Source: Ficedula albicollis (taxonomy: Eukaryota; Chordata; Aves; Passeriformes; Muscicapidae). From it: 64,000 nt of DNA. Positions 53,925 to 64,000 of this stretch are shown here, piece after piece (position 1 is the first letter of the stretch; each line of letters begins with the position of its first letter). The stretch covers positions 109,826,898 through 109,890,897 of the forward strand of contig NC_021673.1 in NCBI RefSeq assembly GCF_000247815.1. The letters run 5' to 3'. The notes below the pieces were generated by a model. It ran no database searches, was not told the origin of the DNA, and worked only from the letters and a program-made list of their open reading frames with translations. Position numbers and translations under genes: made by a program.

Positions 53925-54370
53925 CCAGTGTTACTTCCAGATGTCATGCTCTGGTTACCTGACCCCTGTGTATAAACTATTTTACACTGGGGTGTCTTGG
54001 TGATTGCAGTGTTTGAGATGATGTGGGTTAGTTGCCAGCTACATAAACACTGCTCTTAGGATCTCAATGTTCCATTTTGTTCTTCCACACTTTCAGGTTG
54101 GCTTTTGGGTTGAGAAAAAAAAAATAGGCTTGTGGAATGCCATAGGTGAGGAACCTTACAGTGAAAGGAGTAATTTCCCATTTTATTTCCCCAAATGGTC
54201 CAAACAAAATACGTGATTTTTTTTTACATTCCTATTTCTATGCAAAATACAGAACAGTCTTTGAAATTCAATTCTGTCAGTTTTTAGAGGGAAGATATAA
54301 GATTATTCATTCATATTCGTTAAAACTATCTCCTTTGCCTCACTTTGTCTAAGGATTAAATCTTTTTTGT

Positions 54371-54597
54371 TGCCATTTGTGATGTTTTTTCATTCATTTC
54401 ATTCATTGTGGACCTCCACATTTATAAATAGCAACAGATTTAAAGAAACGTTGAAAAAAGTGAGTCTGAAGCTCTGGGTTTTTTGCCATTTGTGATGTTT
54501 TTTCATTCATGCATTTAACATTTTGGACCTCCACATTTATAAATAGGAACAGATTTAAAGAAATGTTGAAAAAAGTGAGTCTGAAGCTCTGGGTTTT
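54371..54597. repeat. Two-copy tandem duplication, 113-bp unit
   Basis: Units begin TGCCATTTGTGATGTTTTTT at 54371 and 54484 and end GAAGCTCTGGGTTTTTT. They differ by a few substitutions and a small rearranged ATTCATTTCATTCATT segment. Confidence 0.92.
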
Positions 54598-54693
54598 TTA
54601 CCATGGAAATTCACATTCAAAATCAACATTTAAACAATGGCACATTTTACCATGGAAATTCACGTTCAAAATCAACATTTAAACAATGGCACA
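54598..54693. repeat. Two-copy tandem duplication, 49-bp unit
   Basis: This directly abuts the 113-bp duplication. Units begin TTACCATGGAAATTCAC at 54598 and 54647 and differ by one transition (CACATTC/CACGTTC). Confidence 0.93.
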
Positions 54694-56740
54694 GATGCAT
54701 ACAAGCAAGGAAACAGATAGTTACAATGAAAATGTGCCACATGTCTCAGAACACATAACCACAACAGGGTGTCCCTTTTATGACTTCCTTAATGCACTGT
54801 GATATGCCTAGATATCAAAGGACATATGGTATATTTTCCCTTTAATTGCACATTTCTTTGCTCTTGTGAGTTACTCACAACCTTAACATTATTTAATTTT
54901 AATTTAGATGCATAAATCTCAGTCATCATCAAGAGATGTAAATGTTTCAATGAATTCTTGCTTCCACCTCTATTCCAGCTTTTGTCGGTGTAGTCTTTCT
55001 TTTTTGTTGATGTGCATTTGAGTATATTTTTTAGAGAGAGAAGAATTCAGAGGAGTATCAGTCCTTTTCTGAAAGACTTTTTGTTATGTTTCTGACTCAT
55101 ATTTCTTAGTAACAAGTTGTTTTCTGCCACTTGTATTATCTGAATTTCCACAGAGTCATGGACATTTCCATCCAAAAAGAAGGATAATACAGAATGCTGA
55201 TTCATTAGCACTTTAAAATGGACATTTAAAATTTAAAAAATTCAAACATAACATTTATGAAGCTATATATGCAAGAAAGGGATAGCAAAGAATTTTATGG
55301 TAGTACCACTGCTTAAAAACCTTCATGATTACAGGTCTTGGTATGAAAGTTAAGAATTCTTCCTATGAGCCAGGTGTTTCTCAGACATAGCTTTTAACAT
55401 ATTTTTTGATGGGAGCACCTGATTTTGTGTATTCACTCCAACTGACAGCAACCCACCCACTTTCTTTGCTATAGTAAGGATGATAGCTCAGGATCCACTA
55501 CTAATAGATAAGAGAGTAGTGAAATTGAGCCTCTTTTTCAGGGTAAACTACTTTTTCATCTTGAAATTTAAAAAAAAAGGGGGGTGTTTGTGTTGGTGTT
55601 TTGTAACATCAACAGTACCATCAGGTAACAGCAGATCCCAAGGAAGAAGGGTCTTTCAGTAGATTAAAAAGGAAGATGGCAAAAGGAAAAAAAAGCCATT
55701 TTTTGGTGTAGTATTTCTTTACCAACTGAACTTGGTGATCTTATAACTTTTTGGGGATTTTCTACATGCCCAGTCTCCATGTTAATTCATCTTGTGGCAA
55801 AATGAAACTTGCACCTCAAGGTCTGCCTGTGTAAATGGTTGATGTTCCAATTCTGTTTATTTAAAACCCTGCCACTTGTTATCAAAATACATAACAATAT
55901 CAGAGTGGTTTTTAGGGTAAATGGTGCTTTTTGTTTCCCAAAAGGGATGATGCTGACAGAATAAATTTGTCTTTAATTTATTCTGCCAGCTTCTTGCCTG
56001 TTGTTTTTTGTTAGGTTTTTTTTTGGGTGGGTTTTTTTTTTTTGGGAGGGGGGCAGTTTCAGAATTTTTAAATTTCTATTCTGCATTGGCTATTGTATAG
56101 AATAGTAATAAAAAGTGGCACCTGAAATGCAAGCCTGTATATTCTACTGTAAAATGAAGTACTCAAACAGCACTGCACGCTACAAGGATGGTGGTGGCTC
56201 TGCCACATTCCAGAAGGCCAATAACAAACCCAGAGAAAAATCATTGGGATGCTAAATTTTTATTCTACTACCTGTCATTTTAGTCTGCAAATATAAATAT
56301 TTAGAATAAAGAAGCTCACAGCAGGTTCAGCAGTTTGCACTAATGGGAGTAAGTGCAATGTCTGCGGTGAGAAAATCTTTTCATGTCCTGATTTTATTCT
56401 TCAAAAGCTACTTGGAAAAATGCTATAAATAAAAAATAGCAGAACATCTAATCTAAACCTCCTTGGAGCTGAAAATTCCTGAAGTATTCTTAGAGGTTAA
56501 TATTTTATTTTAGGGCACAGAAGCAAAGTGCTACAGTTCACTAACTTCTTCAGTTTTTGAATGCTGAAAGCAAAGCAGGAAATACAATGAGAAGGCACTG
56601 CAAAGCTATGCTGAAGAAAAGCCAGCAGTGATCTTCATGATCACTGAACTTTCTTATCTGGTAAAAGACAGCACATTTGCAGTGGAGAGTCATACTGTTT
56701 AGAGAACTCTCACTTCTGCATCATGTGCATCATCTCCAGC
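54694..56740. other. Intergenic sequence, nothing recognised
   Basis: AT-rich sequence with a T/G-rich stretch near 55995-56050. No gene or repeat family recognised. Confidence 0.55.
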
Positions 56741-57119
56741 ATTCTGAAGACTGGATGACCATTAAGGACAGAGGAGATGACTGAACAACTAGAGGGCAGT
56801 ACTTCCACCTTGCCACAATTCCAGTCAACTTCCTGAGGGAAAACAGAAAGTGCAAATTATGTCGAGTGTGATTTCCTTTCAGAGAGTGATCCCATGAGAT
56901 AAAGAAGACCCCTCTCATCCTGCTGGCAGTGCTTTTTCCAGTGCTGTCCAAGATGCTCTTGCCCTTTGTGGCAGGGGCACGTTGCTGGCTTACAGCCACC
57001 TCATCCACCAGCACTCCCAGGTATTTTTTTGCAAAGTCATTCCTCAGCATGAGCTGGTGCATGGGGTTGGTTCTCCCCAGGTAGAGGGTTTTGCTCTCCC
57101 CTTTGTTGAACTTCATATC
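56740..57119 (-). mobile_element. CR1 LINE fragment, left part, split by an LTR
   Basis: On the minus strand it reads GAAGTTCAACAAAGGG, then CTACCTGGGGAGAACC, GGAGTGCTGGTGGATGAGG and GCCAGCAGGATGAGAGG, all in CR1 order. It is interrupted at 57119 by the LTR, and sequence of the same kind resumes at 57941. Confidence 0.85.
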
Positions 57120-57935
<816 letters not shown>

Positions 57936-57940
57936 ATATC

Positions 57941-58330
57941 TGACTATTCATGGCTGGTTCATGTCTGACTACTTCTTCAATCCACTGAGGTCATCCAAGA
58001 GCAATGATGTATCAACAGCTCTCACTCTTGGAATATCTGTGAACTTGCTGAGGGTCCAGTTCCCTGCTGTCATCCAGGTCAGTAATGAAGAAGTTGAACA
58101 GCATGTGACCAGCAGTGACTCCTGAGATGTAGCACTGTTGACTGGCCCCCAGCTGGACTCCATTCTGCTGATCCCAGCTCTGTGAGACAGATGGCTCAGT
58201 TAATGCTCAGCACACCTCACTGTACACTCATTTAGTCTGTACTTCATCAGCTTGCCTATGAGACTGTTGTGGGAGATAATGTCTAAAGACATAACTAAAA
58301 ATGAGACTATTAAAATACCCCTCTCTGCTC
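57941..58330 (-). mobile_element. CR1 LINE fragment, right part, beyond the LTR
   Basis: It contains GAACTTGCTGAGGGTCC, AGTAATGAAGAAGTTGAAC, ACTGGCCCCCAGCTGGACTC and GGGAGATAATGTC, the pattern seen upstream of the 3' end in minus-oriented CR1 copies. It is the continuation of 56740-57119 across the LTR insertion, with some divergence and deletions. Confidence 0.8.
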
Positions 58331-60438
58331 AGACAGCATTTCTGTATTATTCCTCTAGATTGCCTGTCCTTTCTTCTACCTCTGGTATGCTGCATTTTTA
58401 TGTTTGGGTTTTGTCAGGAGCTCCTTGCTCATGTTCATCCATGCAGACCGCTTGCATCTATGCCTGTGTGTTTCTTTTCAAGAAGGAGCAAAAAGGAGAA
58501 GAAGGAAGCTGCTTTGTGTGAAGAGGGTCCCAAGGCAGAGAAGATGCTTCTTCTGCTGTGAAAAACAGGAGAAAACAGAAAATATAGTAACTATGTTGAT
58601 TTCTAGTATTTATTTTAAGGATGTAGCAATGCTTTTTACCACTCCCATTTCCTTTTATTCAGCATGAAATTTTAAAGCATGCCTCTCATACAAAAAGATA
58701 CTTTTAAAAAGTGTTATCCCATAATTGCAATATATTCTTTTCCAAGTAAAATAGCAATGTATCTTACTATTAAGTCAGTCTGAAAATCAAGCTGAGTTTG
58801 CTCTTGGTATCAGTAAGAAAAATTCTAAGTTAAAAGACTAATTAGAATCCTTGCTGATGGGAATGTGGGCCATAATAATACTTACTCCTCTTTCATGTTG
58901 ATTCTATAGGAATAAGATTTTTTTTTCCTAGACTTTAACCTTATTATTAAATGCTACTAGTCTTTGAGTAATGACAAAATGCAGTTTTGTGTAATTTTCT
59001 AAATACATTCACAGTCTAGCTATTAGTGTGTATATATTTTTGAAGGAATAAGGTACTATTGCTCAAATAAATTCATTACACCATTTTCTAAATTCTTTCT
59101 TAGTCATTCCAAGTAGGCCTTTGATCCTGCCATCCATTATGTATCATTTTACCCTGTTGATTTAGCTAGTGAGAATAATTCAGTTTGGAATAATTATCTC
59201 TTGTAGGATTCAATGTTTATGTATTTTTTTGAAAATATTAAGCATAGATTTTATTTTTCTTTATGTTTGTCTTTCTCAGAATTCCTCATAGTAGTTGGTC
59301 AGCATCAACTTGGAAAGTTGCTTAGATACTGTCAAGGAAAATAAATTATAACCCAAGAATAAAGAATCAAAGTAACTTTGCTCTCTGGAGGAAGGAAACA
59401 AAAAAATTGAATTCATCAGAAATTATGATAAAGAGAGCCAAGTGGAAGAGAGAGTGGTCAAATCTGGTGAGGAGAAGCAGACTAAACCTTCTATGTTTAT
59501 TGATATTTATTGGCTTAGATCTTATTTTTCTAAGCAATGTAAAGAATTGTAAGACTAAAATAAAGGACAAAATTTGTAGTGGACTGACAATGTAACATGA
59601 AACTGTCCATGAAAACTTTTAGCTGGCATATTTTTAAATGGAGGTTTTTATGAGCTCTAAAACAAGTAGAATGGATGGCTAGATTGTATGTACCTATTGG
59701 TTTGGACTTTTCAAAAGAGCAATCATTTCATATTAGAAGTACGAAATAATAGCCTGTTGTTATTCTTCTTAAATGTCCAAACAATCAGGTTATGTCTTTT
59801 AAAGTAACAAACCATTTTCTACATTTATGCATGTAATATTTTACCCTGTGTATACTTTATATAAAATGGTCACAGAAATTATAAAGTTTGATGTTGGTTG
59901 TGATATACCAAAGCTCTGGTCTTAGGTAAATGATAAGGAGAATATTTATCATAAGAAACTTGTCTAAAAAAGCTATGAGTTTTGTATGTAGTGTAAAAGA
60001 GCTTTTCTTTCTTGAGTTCTGGGTAAGAAAATACATTTCTGCAAGGAAAGAACTATGTGTGGTCCTGTAAGCCCTCTTTTACATCAGTTCATTAGTGTTA
60101 GTAGGAGAGTATCTTTGAGGAAGACTAAGCAAGGGAGGGGTTGCTTATGTTGTATTTCAATCATGCTTGAGATGTTCAGCTCAAAATCCTTGTTTATTTA
60201 TCACTGGTCCTATCATTATTTTAATTTCTTCAGTCCATTGTCAGATTTGACACAGTGCTCATCAGTTTCCTTTTCTTTTTTTCATTTATTTGCATCTTCT
60301 AAGAAAAATGTTTTAGGGGAAGGGGAAGTGCTGAATTTCAAACAGCTGAGAAAGCAACAAAGTTCTTACCTGCTCTTGAATTATTGACTAACATTCTTTG
60401 CATTAGTCTCAGAAATTTTCAAAGCAGCAGTTGTCAGC
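58331..60438. other. Intergenic sequence, nothing recognised
   Basis: AT-rich unique sequence without recognisable genes, RNAs or mobile elements. Confidence 0.6.
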
Positions 60439-61527
60439 TCCTTCCTTCCTTCCTTCCTTCCTTCCTTCCTTCCTTCCTTCCTTCCTTCCTTCCTTCCTTC
60501 CTTCCTTCCTTCCTTCCTTCCTTCCTTCCTTCCTTCCTTCCTTCCTTCCTTCCTTCCTTCCTTCCTTCCTTCCTTCCTTCCTTCCTTCCTTCCTTCCTTC
60601 CTTCCTTCCTTCCTTCCTTCCTTCCTTCCTTCCTTCCTTCCTTCCTTCCTTCCTTCCTTCCTTCCTTCCTTCCTTCCTTCCTTCCTTCCTTCCTTCCTTC
60701 CTTCCTTCCTTCCTTCCTTCCTTCCTTCCTTCCTTCCTTCCTTCCTTCCTTCCTTCCTTCCTTCCTTCCTTCCTTCCTTCCTTCCTTCCTTCCTTCCTTC
60801 CTTCCTTCCTTCCTTCCTTCCTTCCTTCCTTCCTTCCTTCCTTCCTTCCTTCCTTCCTTCCTTCCTTCCTTCCTTCCTTCCTTCCTTCCTTCCTTCCTTC
60901 CTTCCTTCCTTCCTTCCTTCCTTCCTTCCTTCCTTCCTTCCTTCCTTCCTTCCTTCCTTCCTTCCTTCCTTCCTTCCTTCCTTCCTTCCTTCCTTCCTTC
61001 CTTCCTTCCTTCCTTCCTTCCTTCCTTCCTTCCTTCCTTCCTTCCTTCCTTCCTTCCTTCCTTCCTTCCTTCCTTCCTTCCTTCCTTCCTTCCTTCCTTC
61101 CTTCCTTCCTTCCTTCCTTCCTTCCTTCCTTCCTTCCTTCCTTCCTTCCTTCCTTCCTTCCTTCCTTCCTTCCTTCCTTCCTTCCTTCCTTCCTTCCTTC
61201 CTTCCTTCCTTCCTTCCTTCCTTCCTTCCTTCCTTCCTTCCTTCCTTCCTTCCTTCCTTCCTTCCTTCCTTCCTTCCTTCCTTCCTTCCTTCCTTCCTTC
61301 CTTCCTTCCTTCCTTCCTTCCTTCCTTCCTTCCTTCCTTCCTTCCTTCCTTCCTTCCTTCCTTCCTTCCTTCCTTCCTTCCTTCCTTCCTTCCTTCCTTC
61401 CTTCCTTCCTTCCTTCCTTCCTTCCTTCCTTCCTTCCTTCCTTCCTTCCTTCCTTCCTTCCTTCCTTCCTTCCTTCCTTCCTTCCTTCCTTCCTTCCTTC
61501 CTTCCTTCCTTCCTTCCTTCCTTCCTT
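60439..61527. repeat. (TTCC)n perfect tetranucleotide array, about 272 units
   Basis: 1089 bp of TTCC repeat (GGAA on the minus strand), with no interruption that I can see. It is flanked on the right by degenerate CTTTTC and CTCT-type pyrimidine tracts. Any open frame across it (repeating SFLP on plus, KEGR on minus) is a by-product of the period. The array is homopurine-homopyrimidine with mirror symmetry, so triplex (H-DNA) formation is possible. Confidence 0.98.
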
Positions 61528-61740
61528 TTCATTTTCTTTTCCTTTCCTTTTCCTTTCCTTTTTTCCTTTGCAAAACTAGAGCTAAAAACAGAGAATTTAC
61601 CCAGTGGCATTATCTTATCTCTTTATCTCTTTCTCTCTTTCTCTCTTTCTCTCTTTCTCTCTCTCTTTCTCTCTTTCCTCTTTCCTTCTCTCTCTCTCTA
61701 TCTCTCCCCCCTCTCTCTCTCTTTCTTTCTTTCTCTGACT
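61528..61740. repeat. Degenerate pyrimidine tract flanking the TTCC array
   Basis: CTTTTC-type repeats to about 61568, 40 bp of ordinary sequence, then (CTTT/CTCT)n from about 61608 to 61737. It is probably an old decayed part of the same microsatellite. Confidence 0.88.
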
Positions 61741-62583
61741 ATAAAAAGAGCTTCTCATAAATCTCCTTCAAAAATAAATCTCATAAATCTGCCTTCAAAC
61801 TCATCCCCATCAAAATATGAAGCCAGTGACAGTGTTTAAGTTGCAGTCTGGCATTACCTTACAGCTAAGTAAACCTCACAGCGAGCTGTTACCAAAATTA
61901 ATGTTTTTCCTTCAGTCCCCTCTACACTCACTTGTGTTCCCACTCTGTCTCCTGTGCCATCACTTTTTCTTGTCTGATCATGTAGTGAGATGTTTAAGGA
62001 AGGTAAATTGGCAGAAAACCAATTGCCTTTCTTTAAAAGCGCTTTTCTGCCTGATCAGTTTCTCAGATTGGGAGCAGATGAGTTTCAATATCAAAGCAAG
62101 GGAAGATGATTCTTGGGGCAGAAGAGTGGAGCAGCTTTACCCTTCTTTGTCAGCAGTTAACTTTTAGAAGATCGTAGCACCTATGACTGCACCTACAAAC
62201 ATGAATATACTGAGAATACTAGTCACCACATTGATCTGTGCTGACTTGCTATCTGCCTGGGCTCTCATATCTGTGACCACCTTATTTCCTTTCTTTTCTA
62301 ATTGGTTATAAGCCTTTTGTCCAGTGACTGCCTATCTGTACTGTATTTGTAAACCATGAGTTTTGCAACTTCAAAACTTTTTGCTGTGATGTTTACTAGA
62401 CCTTAGAATTTTCCCTTCCTAACAGGTGTCAGATGTTATTATTATTTCTAATTTGAGGAGGATGACACAGCCTCCATATAACTGTTTGCCAATGTCCTTG
62501 TGAAAAGACTTATTATTACAACATCTCCTTTGCATTACATAAATAAATATTTGGGATAAGAAAAATTTGTCCTTACTTATCAG
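61741..62583. other. Intergenic sequence, nothing firmly recognised
   Basis: Unique sequence to the left of the proteasome-like exon. I looked for a PSMA8 exon 1 here and found no convincing match. Confidence 0.55.
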
Positions 62584-62708
62584 GATGGAATTTGAGGGCT
62601 GGATACAGTTGTGTTGGGTATATGAAAACAAAAATGTTACCAAGCTTCAAGAGGAAAGAACTGTGAGGAGAATGTATACACTGTACCAGACCTGTTTGGC
62701 TTTTGCAG
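62584..62708 (+). pseudogene. PSMA8: Decayed PSMA8/PSMA7-like proteasome alpha subunit exon
   Basis: This 125-bp stretch matches the second coding exon of the 20S proteasome alpha-4 family (PSMA7 and its testis form PSMA8). The first part reads DGI, stop, GLDTVVLG, against VGIRG..IVVLG in the family. After a +1 shift near 62617-62624 the frame continues as ENKNVTKLQEERTVRRM and ends CLAFAG, against EKKSVAKLQDERTVRKI and CMAFAG. An acceptor (TTATCAG, 62577-62583) and a donor (GCAG/GTATTC, 62709) stand exactly at the family exon ends, so it is an intron-bearing relic, not a retrocopy. Disabling changes are a TGA at 62593-62595, the frameshift and one lost codon (DDHV to YQT). Human PSMA8 lies divergently upstream of SS18, which matches this position and strand. 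Family sequence is from memory. Confidence 0.8.
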
Positions 62709-64000
62709 GTATTCTTACCAGTTATCGCACCACAATATGTTGCCTTGCAAGTATATGGTACACAGGAGATTTTATGAAGATTGAATATATGAAGATAATT
62801 GAATAATTATGAATCTATGAAGAATATTGTGAAGATGGACACTATGGTTTGGGAGATTGGTACTAGGACATGAAAGCTTCTACACAACCATTTTGAATAT
62901 TGCCAGGGAATTCTTATGGGGCCAGTGGGAATAATTTTGATTTTGCAAAATTAGTGGCACTTTTTTTTTATAAAAAATATCTTTTAGGCATTTTGTTACT
63001 AGGAACAAGCCACTTGGATAGCAGAAGTTTCTCTTTACTAATTCCAATGGCACTAGGCAGACTGAAAGGGACAAGAAAGGCTAACCTACAGATGAAATTT
63101 ATCAAAAGAAATGGATTATATTGGAAACATTTCTGGAGACTTGGAACACAACTTTGGGCTTAAAACACTGCTGCTGTCCTCCTCCCCTGCCCTAGGTGCT
63201 GCCTCTTGACAAGTCCATCTCATAAAAGAGACCCCTCTTTCAAACATGTAAGCCAGCATTTTAGAACATTTGCCTCCACAAGGAATATTTTTTTCAGATG
63301 AGGACTGGATGAAGGCAAAACTGCATGGAACCTCAGCAGATGGTCAGCAGAACTGCCTAGAGCACACATATCATACCCCTGTACAGTTCCATGGGATCCC
63401 TAAACCAACTGGTCATTGCTATCCGGCACTCCAAGGCAAAGGTCTTACCCCCCAGACTGTGCTCTCTCACTCTCACTTTTGTGCTGGCCTTGCTGCCTGG
63501 CTGGAAACCCTGAAGGCAGAGAGATAAGCCAGGAAAACCAGAGAAGGTTTCTTGTAGTGTCTTACCCAGGCCAGATGAGAGCCAGCAGACTCTGAAGAAG
63601 AGGAAGCAATTCAAAGAGCAAAGCCACAGCACTAACTTAGATCACTCTAAACTCTCACATTAATGTGTGCTACTGGGTGGTGGCACTTCCTCCTGCCTCT
63701 GCTCTGTCCTGCTCTGTCCTAAGCACTGTCATCTTTTCCCTGGTCCCCTTTCTGATACTGCTTTGAAGCCCTTGTGAGTTGATTCAGCTCACCAACCTCC
63801 CAGGGAAAAAAAAATCTTCACTTGCTTGTTGCACTGATTCAGTGGGCAGCCATATGAATCCCATACCTGAGAGGGAAAGGGAGAGTGAAGGAAGAATTTG
63901 GGGGAGGAGATGTAACTGTCCTTTTTTGGGGGTCAGACCATTAATGTCACCCACTGAGGGTGGAATTTGATATTACACCTAACCAACTGTGCATGCAGAC
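62709..64000. other. Flanking sequence right of the PSMA8-like exon
   Basis: AT-rich sequence, then mixed-composition sequence. I see no further proteasome exon (expected to start LTADARVVINRAR) before the window ends. Later exons may lie beyond it or be lost. Confidence 0.5.

Noticed and set aside
60381..61760. Open frames of 380-458 codons with repeating SFLP or KEGR
   Set aside because: They are translations of the TTCC microsatellite, with no start context or conserved flanks.
62040..62110. Possible PSMA8 exon 1 (TTTTCTGCCTGATC then TTCTCAGATTGGGAG)
   Set aside because: Only a faint resemblance to the FSPDGHLFQVEYA coding region, with several gaps. It is too weak to separate from chance.

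Overview
The window is vertebrate nuclear DNA, almost certainly avian and probably from a passerine songbird. It is AT-rich intronic and intergenic sequence with CR1 LINE fragments and solo LTRs. The LTRs resemble families I recall from finch-like genomes. There is no bacterial-style gene organisation. The only intact gene I can support is SS18 (SYT, a BAF/SWI-SNF chromatin-remodelling subunit) on the minus strand. Its exons 11 to 2 run left to right from 8.3 to 47.7 kb. The ten visible coding exons join in frame through GT-AG introns to give 395 codons plus a stop. Human SS18, as I recall it, is 418 residues, so exactly the first 23 residues (exon 1) are missing.

Layout. 1-7.8 kb is the downstream flank: a three-copy tandem array, a CR1 fragment, a poly-T/poly-G/poly-T block and a solo LTR. 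7.78-8.34 kb is a compact SS18 3' UTR with an AATAAA signal. 8.34-47.67 kb holds SS18 exons 11-2, with introns of 0.7 to 12.2 kb carrying CR1 pieces, LTRs, microsatellites, an exact 522-bp duplication and many 2-3 copy tandem duplications. 50.5-52.0 kb is a CpG-rich promoter region. Its centre is 630 consecutive G, very likely an assembly or sequencing artefact that hides exon 1. 52-64 kb is the upstream flank: CR1 pieces, an 816-bp solo LTR with a perfect 5-bp target duplication inside a CR1 copy, a 1.09-kb perfect (TTCC)n array, and near 62.6 kb a decayed exon of a PSMA8/PSMA7-like proteasome alpha subunit on the plus strand.

Most notable points. (1) The PSMA8-like exon keeps both splice-site positions but has an in-frame stop, a +1 frameshift and a lost codon. 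It sits divergently upstream of SS18, where mammals carry PSMA8, so it looks like a unitary gene-loss fossil. (2) Exon 1 of SS18 cannot be read. (3) There are unusually many young short tandem duplications in non-coding DNA, and none touches an exon. (4) The (TTCC)n array is exceptionally long and pure. No new defence system or mobile gene cassette is visible.
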